Shown here one piece after another: positions 50,879 to 60,114 of a DNA stretch of 64,000 nucleotides. The stretch comes from Muribaculaceae bacterium. GTDB taxonomy: Bacteria > Bacillota > Clostridia > Lachnospirales > Lachnospiraceae. Position numbers and translations under genes: made by a program. Under the pieces are notes generated by a model. The model saw only the letters and a list, made by a program, of their open reading frames with translations, made no database searches and was not told the origin of the DNA. The stretch is from NCBI GenBank assembly GCA_023666425.1, contig JAMPCA010000004.1, positions 62,001 through 126,000 on the forward strand, in the 5' to 3' direction. Numbering within the stretch: the stretch's first letter is position 1; the number at the start of each line of letters is the position of its first letter.

Positions 50879-52084
50879 ATGCATATGCGTACATATAAAG
50901 TTCACAGGAGACTGTATTCTGCCCTGCTGACCGCCGCGCTTGCGGTATCGCTCGCGGCGGGAGCAGGAAGCCGGCCGGCCCATGCCACGACAGCGGAGGA
51001 GATCCGGGATCAGGCGAGGGACGATCTGGAGGAGACGAACCAGAGGATTGAGCAGATCGAGGGGAATCAGGAGAGCGTGGCCAACGATCTGAAGCAGGCG
51101 GCGGCAGATATGAATGCGCTGGTCGCGAAGATGGAGCAGCTGGGCAGTGACATTGCAGACAAGCAGGCAGAGGTCGAGGAGGCGGCGGATCAGCTCGTGG
51201 CCGCCAAGAAGGTGGAGGCGGAGCAGTATGAGGCGATGAAGCTCCGTATCCAGTACATGTATGAGAACAGTGTGGATACATCCATCTGGACAGCGATACT
51301 GGAGTCGGACGGAATCAGCGAGATGTTAAACCGGCTGGAGTACGCCAACGACCTCTATCAGTCTGACCGCGATATGATGGCCTCCTATCAGGCGGCGGTG
51401 CAGGTCGTGGAGGACTGGAGCAGGCAGCTTGCATTTGAGATGGAGGAGCTGATGGCTCTGCAGGATACCTACGAAGACCAGAGGGATGAGATGAAGATTC
51501 TGATCGCCGCCCTGCAGCAGAAGAAGGCGCAGTATGCCGAGGAGCTTGCGGGTGCGCAGGCGGCGGCGGACGAATATCAGGACACGATCGAAGAGCAGGA
51601 GCGCATCATCCGGGAACAGGAGGCCGCGGCGGCCGCACAGAACCCGGACAGCTATGAGGGAGGCGGCTCCGGCGAAGGTGGCCTTGGGGATGCCGCGTAT
51701 CTGGAGGATCCGAGCTATGACCCGGCGTTCACTTCGGGCGTATCGGGGGACGAGCTGGTGAGTTATGCGATGCAGTTCGTGGGCAATCCTTACCGCTGGG
51801 GAGGAAACAGCCTGACGAACGGCTGTGACTGTTCCGGTTTTGTACATCTGGTCTATGCGCATTTCGGGATCAGCACGCCGCGCTATTCCCAGTCCTTTAA
51901 GACGGTGGGAGAGCCGGTGGCATACGAGAATATCAAGGCGGGGGATGTCGTGGTCTATCCCGGACATGTCGCTATCTATATCGGCAACGGCTGTATCGTA
52001 GAGGCGCAGTCTACCCATGCGGGCATCACCTGCAACCGCTCGGTAAACTGTCATACGATCACGGCAATCCGCAGGCTGCTGTAG
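50879..52084 (+). CDS. Secreted NlpC/P60 peptidoglycan hydrolase with coiled coil
   Basis: The 401-aa protein has a signal peptide (cut near AHAT, residue 38), a long coiled coil (about 40-240) of the PcsB/CwlO type and a Gly/Glu-rich linker. A C-terminal NlpC/P60 cysteine peptidase follows with Cys in GCDCSGFVHLVY and His in PGHVAIYIG. It should cut D-Glu-diamino acid bonds in cell wall peptides, as CwlO or PcsB do, probably with FtsEX-type control through the coil. The start has GGGAGG upstream. The SurA-like gene follows after 12 bases. Confidence 0.88.
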   Translation: MHMRTYKVHRRLYSALLTAALAVSLAAGAGSRPAHATTAEEIRDQARDDLEETNQRIEQIEGNQESVANDLKQAAADMNALVAKMEQLGSDIADKQAEVEEAADQLVAAKKVEAEQYEAMKLRIQYMYENSVDTSIWTAILESDGISEMLNRLEYANDLYQSDRDMMASYQAAVQVVEDWSRQLAFEMEELMALQDTYEDQRDEMKILIAALQQKKAQYAEELAGAQAAADEYQDTIEEQERIIREQEAAAAAQNPDSYEGGGSGEGGLGDAAYLEDPSYDPAFTSGVSGDELVSYAMQFVGNPYRWGGNSLTNGCDCSGFVHLVYAHFGISTPRYSQSFKTVGEPVAYENIKAGDVVVYPGHVAIYIGNGCIVEAQSTHAGITCNRSVNCHTITAIRRLL

Positions 52085-52096
52085 GAGCACCGTGAC

Positions 52097-52783
52097 ATGG
52101 GGCAGAGGCTTCGGGATTTTTACAAAAGGAAAAAATATATCATAACGCTGGTGCTTCTGGCTTTTGCGCTGCTGCTTTTTGTGTATGGAGGGCGCGTATC
52201 GCAGAGCCGGAAGCCGCTGGATTATGCCGTCTCACTGGAAGAGACGGCAGTCAGTGTGAACGGACAAAGCCTGACGCTGCGGCAGCTGGCCTATTATGTG
52301 GCGCTGGAGGAGGCGCAGGTGCAGGAGCAGGCGCTGATCTACGACCCGGAGGAGCCCTCGAAGTACTGGAATGTGCAGGTGGGGGGCGTCTTTGTGCGCA
52401 ATGCCGCGAGGAATGCGGTCATACAGATGGCTGTCCACGATGTGATTTTTGCGGAGCTGGCAGAGGCGGAGGGCATAGAGCTGAGTGAAGAGGAAGAGGA
52501 AATGCTTTTGTCCGCGCAGGAGGCGTTCTGGCAGGATCTGGTGGAGGATGAAAAAGCTCCGCGGCTGGGGGTATCCTTTGCGGATATCGGCGAAAGCATG
52601 AGGCGCGCGGCACTGGCCCAGAAGTATCAGGCAGTCTATGAGCTGGTTCGGGGCGAGGAGGCGGGAGCCTATGATTTTGGCGGGGAGGCCTTTGAGGAGC
52701 TTTTAAAGAAACAGGAGTATAAAGTAGACAAGGAACTATGGCGGCGCGTGGATTTTGGCCATGTGACGATCGTGCAGGAATAA
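52097..52783 (+). CDS. Membrane-anchored SurA-N-like chaperone protein
   Basis: The 228-aa protein has a short basic N-terminus, one transmembrane helix (about 12-32) and an extracytoplasmic domain resembling the N-terminal chaperone part of foldases (VSVNGQSLTLRQLAYYV and later GIELSEEEEEMLLSAQ). No parvulin domain is seen, so it is a chaperone without isomerase activity, or a relative of unknown role. It follows the cell wall hydrolase gene closely and TAGGAG precedes the ATG. Confidence 0.6.
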   Translation: MGQRLRDFYKRKKYIITLVLLAFALLLFVYGGRVSQSRKPLDYAVSLEETAVSVNGQSLTLRQLAYYVALEEAQVQEQALIYDPEEPSKYWNVQVGGVFVRNAARNAVIQMAVHDVIFAELAEAEGIELSEEEEEMLLSAQEAFWQDLVEDEKAPRLGVSFADIGESMRRAALAQKYQAVYELVRGEEAGAYDFGGEAFEELLKKQEYKVDKELWRRVDFGHVTIVQE

Positions 52784-52808
52784 GAGGGAATACAGAAAGG
52801 CAAAAAAT

Positions 52809-53765
52809 ATGAAAGCAGGAAGACAGTCCGGCGGCGGTTCCAAGTGGGGATCGGCCTCCCGGGTGATGAATGGTATGCAGGCGAGACCGCCGGTGGTGAA
52901 GCTGGGGAGAAACGATCCCTGCTGGTGTGGCAGTGGGAGGAAGTACAAGACCTGCCATGCCGCGTTTGACGACCGTCTGACACTTTTAGCTTCGCAGGGG
53001 CATGTCGTGCCGACGCGGGATCTGATCAAGACCCCGGAGCAGGTGGAGAAGATTAAGGAGAGCGCGAAGATTAACATTGCGGTGCTCGACGCCATTGAGA
53101 GACAGATTCATGCGGGGATGCGCTTATCGGAGATTGACCGGCTGGTCTATGAGATGACGACCGATATGGGAGGGATTCCCGCGCCCCTGAATTATGAGGG
53201 CTATCCCTACAGCGTCTGCACTTCGGTGAACGATCAGGTCTGTCATGGTTTTCCCTCCGAGGGAGTGGAGCTTAAGGATGGGGATATCGTGAATGTGGAC
53301 TGTTCCACGATACGGAACGGCTTTTTTTCGGATTCCTCAAGAATGTTCTGTATCGGGGAGGTCAGCGCAGAGAAAAAGCGTCTCGTGGAGGTCACGAGGG
53401 AGTGCGTGCGCAAGGGTCTTGCAGAGGTGAAGCCGTGGGGCTTTCTCGGCGATATGGGGCAGGCGGTGCACGACCACGCATACGACAATGGCTATACAGT
53501 TGTGCGGGAGATCGGCGGACACGGCGTGGGCCTTGCCTTCCATGAGGAGCCGTGGGTGGGCTATAACAGTATAAGAGGCACCCAGATGGTGATGGCGCCG
53601 GGCATGATCTTTACGATCGAGCCGATGGTAAACATGGGGGCGGTGAATATATATGTAGATGACGAGAACGACTGGGAGGTTTACACGGAGGACGGGATGC
53701 CCTCCGCCCAGTGGGAGATTATGGTGCTGGTCACAGAGGACGGGCATGAGGTCTTATGCTGGTAA
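52809..53765 (+). CDS. map: Type I methionine aminopeptidase with SEC-C domain
   Basis: The 318-aa enzyme removes N-terminal methionine from new proteins. An SEC-C zinc motif (RNDPCWCGSGRKYKTCH) near residue 40 precedes the pita-bread domain. Metal ligands are all visible: Asp164 in VNVDCS, Asp175 in FFSDSS, His238 in GGHGVG, Glu271 in FTIEPM and Glu303 in QWEIMV. The extra SEC-C domain distinguishes it from the short cytosolic housekeeping form, and it may bind ribosomes. The next gene begins 36 bases downstream. Confidence 0.93.
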   Translation: MKAGRQSGGGSKWGSASRVMNGMQARPPVVKLGRNDPCWCGSGRKYKTCHAAFDDRLTLLASQGHVVPTRDLIKTPEQVEKIKESAKINIAVLDAIERQIHAGMRLSEIDRLVYEMTTDMGGIPAPLNYEGYPYSVCTSVNDQVCHGFPSEGVELKDGDIVNVDCSTIRNGFFSDSSRMFCIGEVSAEKKRLVEVTRECVRKGLAEVKPWGFLGDMGQAVHDHAYDNGYTVVREIGGHGVGLAFHEEPWVGYNSIRGTQMVMAPGMIFTIEPMVNMGAVNIYVDDENDWEVYTEDGMPSAQWEIMVLVTEDGHEVLCW

Positions 53766-53801
53766 AATAAAGAAGGAGAAGGAGAGGAACATAAACGCGC
53801 C

Positions 53802-54338
53802 ATGAATAATTGCATGACAACCTTCACGAAGGTACAGTTTAACACATTTGAACCGGAGGAGGAGAAAATTCAGATTGCGGATATTGCCCATGCGCTGTCG
53901 ATGATGACGAGGGCAAACGGACATTTCCCGGAATTTTTCTCGGTGGGACAGCACTGTATCCAGTGCGCGAGGGAGGCAATTGCCAGAAACTATGTCCCGG
54001 AAGTGGTGCTGGCCTGCCTGCTGCATGATGGGAGCGAGGCGTATCTCGCGGACGTTGCAAGGCCGGTGAAGCGGAATATGACGATGTACATTCAGATTGA
54101 GAGCCAGCTGCAGGAGCTGATCTACAGGAAATTTTTAGGCTATGTGCCCAAGGGGGAGGAGGCAGTGCTCATCAAGAATATTGACGATGCGTGTCTGTAC
54201 TACGAGTTTTTGCACTTTATGGGGGAGAAGGTGTACGCCGCAGAGCCGGTGATGATGAGCGCGCCCACCTATGAGGTGCGGCCGATGAAGGAAGTGGAGG
54301 AGGAATTCCTTGAGCTGTTCCGGCGTTTTTCCAAATAG
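53802..54338 (+). CDS. HD-domain hydrolase (YfbR-like)
   Basis: The 178-aa protein has the HD metal-binding pattern: His in SVGQHC, HD in LLHDGSEAYLADV and a downstream Asp in NIDDAC. This resembles the YfbR-type deoxynucleotide phosphatases. The substrate is not shown. The ATG at 53802 is used; another at 53814 is possible. AAGGAGAAGGAGAGG lies upstream at a longer than usual distance. Confidence 0.75.
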   Translation: MNNCMTTFTKVQFNTFEPEEEKIQIADIAHALSMMTRANGHFPEFFSVGQHCIQCAREAIARNYVPEVVLACLLHDGSEAYLADVARPVKRNMTMYIQIESQLQELIYRKFLGYVPKGEEAVLIKNIDDACLYYEFLHFMGEKVYAAEPVMMSAPTYEVRPMKEVEEEFLELFRRFSK

Positions 54339-54382
54339 GGCGCTGAAAGCAATAGAAGAATTTAAAGGGAATAAGAGGTACG

Positions 54383-55666
54383 ATGAACAAAAAAGAAGTT
54401 GCAGAAATTAAAAGGAGATTTAAAAAAGAGTCCGCCACCTTTACCCGGGTGGCAGGCTGTTATGTGGACGGAAACCACAATAAGGTGTGCAAAATTGGCA
54501 GCACTTTTCTGAATCTGGAGGAGGAGGAATTCTACAAGTATCTTGAGATTGCGAACAAGGCCTTGTCCGGCACGATGGGCAACAATCTGTTGGAGCTGCA
54601 GTTTCCCCTTGAGGAGGAAGAGGTGGGCGGCCGCCAGCAGATCCTTATGGCGCTCCGGGAGACGAAGCTTTTGGACGAGGCGCTTCTGGATACCTACTAT
54701 GATCTGGTGATCGACACTTACGACCATGCGGGGAACTATCTGATCCTGCTTTTTCACGACAACTATGATGTGATGGTAAAGACCAGCGACCACAACCGTC
54801 TGGACGAGTCGGAGGAAGTGTACGAGTATCTGATCTGCGCGATCTGTCCGGTGGATCTCTCCAAGCCGGGGCTTGGCTATCTGGAGGAGGAGAAGCGCAT
54901 CGGGCCGAGGATCCGGGACTGGATTGTGGGTGCGCCGGACACGGCGTTTTTGTTTCCGGCGTTTAGCGACCGCAGCACGGATATCCACGCCACGCTCTTT
55001 TACACCAAAAATACGAAGGAGCCGCACTCGGAGTTCATGGCGAACGGCTTAGGCTGCGGCGTGGAGCGGACGGCGACAGAGCAGAAGCTGGCGTTTCACT
55101 CGATTGTCCGCAATGTGCTGGGCGCGGAGGACGAGAGCACCGAGGAGGCTCTTTTGGATATTCAGCAGAATTTGAGCGGGATGCTGGATGCGTATGAGGA
55201 GACCCATGACGGGGAGGATGTATTTCTGCTGGACAAGGAGGCGGTGAGCCGGCTTCTGACGGAGAGTAAGATCCCGGAGGAAAAGGCGCAGCGCATTGAA
55301 AAATCAGTGGAGGACGCCTTCGGGGATAAGCCTCCGGCGGCGGAGCATGTGATCGACGCGAAGGCTCTCGCGCAGAATGAGCTCAGGGTGGAGAAGCTTG
55401 CGCTGGAGGATCAGGTGGGGGATCTGACCCTGCAGCTGGGACAGAAGGAGGACGAGCTTAAGGAGCGCACCGACCAGCTCGCCAGAAAACAGGAGGAGAT
55501 TGACAATTACGTCGCGGAGACGAAGACCTATGATGTGGTGCTGCGGGTAAAGCCGGAGAAGGCGGCGCAGATCAAATCCCGGGTGATCGACGGGCAGAAA
55601 TGTCTGGTGATTCCCATGGAGGAGGACGAGCACGCGGCGATTAACGGAGTGAATACGACCGTGTAG
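54383..55666 (+). CDS. DUF4317 family protein
   Basis: The 427-aa protein matches the DUF4317 family: MNKKEVAEIKRRFKKES start, a mixed alpha-beta body (IVGAPDTAFLFPAFSDRS) and a coiled-coil segment near 330-380 (LEDQVGDLTLQLGQKED). No function is known. It ends one base before the stop of the convergent histidine kinase gene, with no room for a terminator. Confidence 0.82.
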   Translation: MNKKEVAEIKRRFKKESATFTRVAGCYVDGNHNKVCKIGSTFLNLEEEEFYKYLEIANKALSGTMGNNLLELQFPLEEEEVGGRQQILMALRETKLLDEALLDTYYDLVIDTYDHAGNYLILLFHDNYDVMVKTSDHNRLDESEEVYEYLICAICPVDLSKPGLGYLEEEKRIGPRIRDWIVGAPDTAFLFPAFSDRSTDIHATLFYTKNTKEPHSEFMANGLGCGVERTATEQKLAFHSIVRNVLGAEDESTEEALLDIQQNLSGMLDAYEETHDGEDVFLLDKEAVSRLLTESKIPEEKAQRIEKSVEDAFGDKPPAAEHVIDAKALAQNELRVEKLALEDQVGDLTLQLGQKEDELKERTDQLARKQEEIDNYVAETKTYDVVLRVKPEKAAQIKSRVIDGQKCLVIPMEEDEHAAINGVNTTV

Positions 55667-55667
55667 C

Positions 55668-56978
55668 TCATGCGTGTTCGATGGCAAAGGAGAACACGAC
55701 GCCGCTGCCTTTTGGAAAGTTCTTTGGCAGAAAAGGACAGTCAGGCAGATCGCAGACCGCAATGCGCCCGTGATGTGCCGCTGCAATTTCCTGCGCGGTG
55801 CACAGGCCGAGGCCAAAATGTCCGTGGTCGGTGTGTGCGTCGTCCGCCCGGTAGAAGCGCTCGAAGATGCGCGCCCTGTCCTCCTCCGGGATGGAAGGGC
55901 CGTTGTCGGCGACCGCAAAGACTGTGCGTCCTTTCGACTGTGTGAGAAGGAGCAGAACCCTGCCCCCTGCGGGGGTGTAGGAGATGGCGTTGTCCACGAG
56001 AATCGAGAGGAGCTGTGTGAGGCGTTCTTCGTCTGCCGTGATAATCGTATAATCCTCGTCAATCAGTGCGAGCTGCAGGGAAATCTGCTTAGGCAGAGCC
56101 AGCGGCTCGTATTTTTCGTAGACAGAGAGCAGAAGCTCGTCGGGCGCTAAGTCTGCGGGGTGCAGAAGCATACCCCGGGCGTCGGTGTTGGCGAGCAGCA
56201 GCATGTCAGATACCAGATGTCCCATCCGCTCCCCTTCCTGCCGGACGAGGTCAAGGAAGTGCTGTTTTTCTTCCGGCGTGTCAGCTTTTTCCATGGATTC
56301 AAGGCCGGAGAGCATAACGGTAAGGGGCGAGCGCAGCTCATGGGAGGCGGCGGCAATGAATTGCTGCTGCTTTTTTTGTGCGGTTTCCAGAGGCATGAGC
56401 ATCCGCCCAGTAAAGCGCCGCGAAAAGAGCACCAAAAGCGCAAGCGTTACGATATCGGCGCCAAAAATCAGGAGTGCCAGATTTGTGAGCTGGCGCATCT
56501 GCTGGGTTCTGTCGTAGAGAATGACGAAGCTGATGTGTCCGCTGCCGCGGGTCAGATAGCCCACGGAGGCATAGTAGCGCGCTCCGCCGCTCTGGTAGGG
56601 AAATTCCTCGTGCAGCAGGCTTAAGCCGTCTTTGCTCCTGAAAATATCAAAGCCCGACTTTTCAATCACGGCATCCGCCGTCACGCCGGAGCTCCGCTCT
56701 GCCTGCAGGCGTTCGTAGTAGAGGGGTTCGCCGTTGTCGTAGAGAAAAATAGTCAGATGGCGCTCATTCTGCATCTGCCTGAGCCACTGGTGGGAGATGT
56801 AGCCCTGGCTCTGCAGGCTGGTGAGAAGGGAGGCGAGCTCCTTCTGAAAGGATGTGTAGCCGGTCTGGGTCACGGCTTTTGTGGCAAAAAGCAGGCAGAG
56901 TATGCTAAGTCCCAGCAAAATGGCTCCGGTGACGGCGGAGCAGAATAAGGTCATCTGTCGGTGTAATTTGTGAAACAT
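55668..56978 (-). CDS. Sensor histidine kinase
   Basis: The 436-aa kinase has two helices (about 10-35 and 160-185) around a sensor region of about 125 aa. The phosphoacceptor SHELRSPLTVML follows near residue 220, and then the HATPase domain with DNAISYTPAGG and DNGPSIPEEDRARIFERF. It lies 20 bases after its response regulator in one operon. The ATG at 56978 has GGGGAGG upstream; the frame opens at 57002 but overlaps that site. It faces the ABC/HlyD operon across a divergent promoter. Confidence 0.92.
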   Translation of the reverse strand: MFHKLHRQMTLFCSAVTGAILLGLSILCLLFATKAVTQTGYTSFQKELASLLTSLQSQGYISHQWLRQMQNERHLTIFLYDNGEPLYYERLQAERSSGVTADAVIEKSGFDIFRSKDGLSLLHEEFPYQSGGARYYASVGYLTRGSGHISFVILYDRTQQMRQLTNLALLIFGADIVTLALLVLFSRRFTGRMLMPLETAQKKQQQFIAAASHELRSPLTVMLSGLESMEKADTPEEKQHFLDLVRQEGERMGHLVSDMLLLANTDARGMLLHPADLAPDELLLSVYEKYEPLALPKQISLQLALIDEDYTIITADEERLTQLLSILVDNAISYTPAGGRVLLLLTQSKGRTVFAVADNGPSIPEEDRARIFERFYRADDAHTDHGHFGLGLCTAQEIAAAHHGRIAVCDLPDCPFLPKNFPKGSGVVFSFAIEHA

Positions 56979-56998
56979 ATGTCCTCCCCCGAAGGCTG

Positions 56999-57667
56999 TC
57001 ATTGCAGCCGGTATCCGATGCCGCGCACGGTTTCGATGCCTGCAGAGCTTTTTACCTGCTTTAACCGCTTGCGTACAAAGTGCACATAGGTGTCAAGGTT
57101 GCTCTCCTCCACCGGAGCGTCGCTGCCCCAGACCCGGGAGAGAAGCACGAGTCTTGGTAAGACCCTTCCGGGATTCTGCAGAAAAATCTCCAGCAGCCGT
57201 CCCTCCCGGCCGGAGAGCTGGATGCTTCCGCCAGGCCCCGTGAGGCTTCTGAGCTGGTTTTCATAGGAGACGTCCGCGTAGGAAAAAAGATTGTGGTCGT
57301 CGTATGTGCGGCTGCGCCTGCCGATGGAGCGTATGCGGGCGGACAGCTCCTCGTAAGCAAAGGGCTTTACCAGATAATCGTCGGCGCCGCAGTCCAGCCC
57401 CTCGATGCGGTCGTAGAGCTCGCCGAGCGCCGTGAGTATGATGACCGGAGTTAGGATGCCCTGGCTTCTGGCGCGCTGTAAGACCAGCAGGCCGTTCATG
57501 GTCGGCAGCATCCTGTCCAGCAGGACAAGGTCGTAGGCGTCCTGCAAAAACAGATCCAGCCCGTCGCGTCCGTCCCCGCAGACCGTGACACTGTGCTGTT
57601 CCTTTTTAAGCTGAAAGCAGAGCGTATCGCAGAGCTTTTTATCATCTTCAATCAGTAAAATCTTCAT
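56999..57667 (-). CDS. OmpR-family response regulator
   Basis: The 222-aa regulator has a receiver domain with acidic pocket (DD at 8-9) and phosphoacceptor Asp in LVLLDRMLPTMNG near 52, and a C-terminal winged-helix DNA-binding domain (about 125-222; SRVWGSDAPVEESNLDTYV). It forms an operon with the histidine kinase. It probably binds the tandem 11-bp boxes at 57719-57781 and drives the divergent ABC/HlyD operon, and perhaps itself. Confidence 0.94.
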   Translation of the reverse strand: MKILLIEDDKKLCDTLCFQLKKEQHSVTVCGDGRDGLDLFLQDAYDLVLLDRMLPTMNGLLVLQRARSQGILTPVIILTALGELYDRIEGLDCGADDYLVKPFAYEELSARIRSIGRRSRTYDDHNLFSYADVSYENQLRSLTGPGGSIQLSGREGRLLEIFLQNPGRVLPRLVLLSRVWGSDAPVEESNLDTYVHFVRKRLKQVKSSAGIETVRGIGYRLQ

Positions 57668-57718
57668 GGCATGAAATATCCTTCCTCCGTCCGGCTGCTA
57701 ACAGTATAACAGAAATGT

Positions 57719-57793
57719 CTTAAAAGAATCTTTAAATAAATGTGAAAATTAAAGACGCACTTAAAGAAAGCTTAAAGAAAGCTCTGGTAGAAT
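57719..57793 (+). promoter_or_regulatory. Two pairs of tandem 11-bp boxes before a -10 (response regulator array)
   Basis: CTTAAAAGAAT-CTTTAAATAAA at 57719-57740 and CTTAAAGAAAG-CTTAAAGAAAG at 57760-57781 are tandem 11-mers. The second pair ends six bases before TAGAAT (57788-57793), where a -35 would normally sit. A fifth related site, CCTAAAGAAAT, lies at about 57798. Tandem direct 11-mers are the classic OmpR/PhoB-type operator. AGGGAGG before the start at 57826 follows. Confidence 0.8.
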
Positions 57794-57825
57794 ACTCCTA
57801 AAGAAATACGAGGGAGGTTTCGGAT

Positions 57826-60114
57826 ATGAGAGTTCATGGGAGATTAAAAAGAATGCTTGTGCTGGTGTGCGCCTGCCTGTGCATAAGCCTTTTGCCGGGC
57901 TGCAGCCGTGTGGGCGAAAGAGCAGACAGCACGGAGGCGGCCGGCGGTGTGGAGAGAGAAAACGGAGGCGCGCAGCAGGAGGACGGCGGCGTGGAAAGCG
58001 CAAAGGGACGTTTTCTGGAGACGGAAATTGCCCTGCCGGAAAAAATCAGCAATGTGCTGGGCGTGAAATGCTGTGAAGACGGCTCTGTGGTGCTGGTCGG
58101 CTACGATGAAAATTATGTCGGGCTGTACAGAGAATGCTTAAAAAACGAAGGCGGAGACTGGGAGGAAACCGCGCTGAACTCCGGGAATTTTTTTATAGCG
58201 GCAATCGACGGGATGGGGGAGGCTGCGCTGATCGGCTACCCCTCGGAGGGAGATTTTTCGATAACACTGGCATCGGCGGACGGGAGTGAACGAAAGCTTT
58301 CCATAGAGATACCGGAATACAAGGGCGGTACGGACAGTGTGAATTTTATTTTGGACGCGGGCTATGCGGCGGGAAAGCTGTTTGTGGTGGACTTAAACCA
58401 CATGATGTATGAGGTGGATATGGAAAGCGGCGCGCTTTCGCCCTGCACGAAAATCACGGAGTCCGTCTCCGGCGTGATCCCGCTGGGCGACCGTCTTGCG
58501 GTTCTGACGAGAAACGGCGTGAGGCTCTGGGACGCCGGGCAGGGGGAGCTTCTCCCGGAGGATCCGGGGCTCAGTGAGGCCGTCGGCGTGCTGGAGAACC
58601 ATTCCGATACGCCGGTCTATCCCGTGATGCTCGCCGCAGGCGGGAAGGAGGGGGAGCTGTACTATGTCAGCCACGGCGGCATCTTTTTCCACAGAGAGGG
58701 CGCAAGCACCAGCGAGCAGCTTGCCAACGGTGAGCTGATCAGCGTCGGGGACGGGAGCATGAACTTCCGGGGGCTTGTGCGGTTTGACGATGAACACTTT
58801 ATGGTTTTTGCGGTGGATTCGCTGGGAAATGAGCGCTGCTACAGCTATGCCTATGACGAAAACGCCTCCGCTGTCCCGGAGAAACAGCTGAATGTCTACG
58901 CGCTCGAGGATTCCATTATCCTGCAGCAGGCCATCAGCGTGTTCCAGAAAAACAACCCCGACGTATTTGTAAAGAAGAGAATCGGCATGTCGGGGGACAA
59001 CGGCGTGACGGCGGAGGACGCGATCAAGACATTGAATACTGAGATTATGGCGGGAAACGGGCCAGATGTGCTGGTGCTGGACGGGCTTCCGGTGGAGAGC
59101 TATATCGAAAAGGGCGTCCTCTCCGATATCAGCGGCACGGTCGGGGCGGTGGAGAAGGAGGAGGGACTTTTTACCAATATTACAGACGCGTACCGAAAGG
59201 ACGGCGCGCTGTATCAGGTACCGCTCCGGTTTTTCTGCACGGCGGCAGAGTGGGACGGGGGACAGGATGCGCCCGCCGGTGCGCCGGAGGAGCTGGCGGA
59301 ATACGCAAAGCGCCTGCAGGACGGGGATACTCCGGTGCTCTCGAACTTTCCTGCGGAAATGATCCTCTATGCGTTCTACGATGCGTACAGTCCTTTATGG
59401 AAAACGGAGGAGGGCATGGATGCGCAGGCACTCAGAGACAGCCTTGAGGCGTTAAAGACTCTGTATGAGCTTGACGGCTATACGGAAAATGAGAGATATT
59501 CCTACGGCGCGGTGTATTCGGACAGCATCTACCAGAATCAGATTATCTTTGGCACCTTGAATTCGGGAGCCAGCGACCGCCTGACAGGACGCGCCCGGAT
59601 GGGCATTGGAACGCTCTGCGGCGTAAGCCGGGTGCGGGATCTGTACGGAGTCGAGAGCGTCGCACCGGGGAGCTTTGGCCTGCTTTACGCCGGGGAGCAG
59701 AGGGTCTTTGGCGGGGCGGTCTGCCTTGGCGTGGCGGAGTCGGCGAAGGAGAATGAGACGGCCTGTGCCTTTGTCCGGTCTGCGCTCTCTGCAGAGGGAC
59801 AGCGTCTGATGACGAACTATTTCCCTGTCAACAGAACCGCCTATGAGAGCGAGTGCGACGTGGATCAGGCGTACTCCATCGGGGGGAGTGATGAGAATGG
59901 CGTCATGTTTGGCTATGAGGTCGTCCCCTTAAATGAGGAGCAGAAAAAATCGCTTACCGGAATGCTGGAGAGCCTGAATACGCCCATGTGGAGTGACCGG
60001 GTGGTGGAGGAGCTTTTTATCAGCGAGGGCAGGCGTTATCTGCAGGGGGAGCAGTCCTTAGAGGACGCCGTCGCCGCCATTACCAGAAAGGTACAGCTCC
60101 GTGTCTCGGAGTAG
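57826..60114 (+). CDS. Extracellular solute-binding lipoprotein with long N-terminal domain
   Basis: The 762-aa lipoprotein has the signal peptide ending LLPGC (Cys about 25), a Glu/Gly-rich linker, and a beta-rich N-terminal region of about 300 residues that looks like a propeller. A solute-binding family 1 domain follows from about residue 350 (YALEDSIILQQAISVF and GPDVLVLDGLPVESYIEK). The large front domain is not usual for sugar binding proteins. It should feed the two permeases that follow. Induced, as I infer, by the adjacent two-component system. AGGGAGG is eight bases upstream. Confidence 0.78.
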   Translation: MRVHGRLKRMLVLVCACLCISLLPGCSRVGERADSTEAAGGVERENGGAQQEDGGVESAKGRFLETEIALPEKISNVLGVKCCEDGSVVLVGYDENYVGLYRECLKNEGGDWEETALNSGNFFIAAIDGMGEAALIGYPSEGDFSITLASADGSERKLSIEIPEYKGGTDSVNFILDAGYAAGKLFVVDLNHMMYEVDMESGALSPCTKITESVSGVIPLGDRLAVLTRNGVRLWDAGQGELLPEDPGLSEAVGVLENHSDTPVYPVMLAAGGKEGELYYVSHGGIFFHREGASTSEQLANGELISVGDGSMNFRGLVRFDDEHFMVFAVDSLGNERCYSYAYDENASAVPEKQLNVYALEDSIILQQAISVFQKNNPDVFVKKRIGMSGDNGVTAEDAIKTLNTEIMAGNGPDVLVLDGLPVESYIEKGVLSDISGTVGAVEKEEGLFTNITDAYRKDGALYQVPLRFFCTAAEWDGGQDAPAGAPEELAEYAKRLQDGDTPVLSNFPAEMILYAFYDAYSPLWKTEEGMDAQALRDSLEALKTLYELDGYTENERYSYGAVYSDSIYQNQIIFGTLNSGASDRLTGRARMGIGTLCGVSRVRDLYGVESVAPGSFGLLYAGEQRVFGGAVCLGVAESAKENETACAFVRSALSAEGQRLMTNYFPVNRTAYESECDVDQAYSIGGSDENGVMFGYEVVPLNEEQKKSLTGMLESLNTPMWSDRVVEELFISEGRRYLQGEQSLEDAVAAITRKVQLRVSE

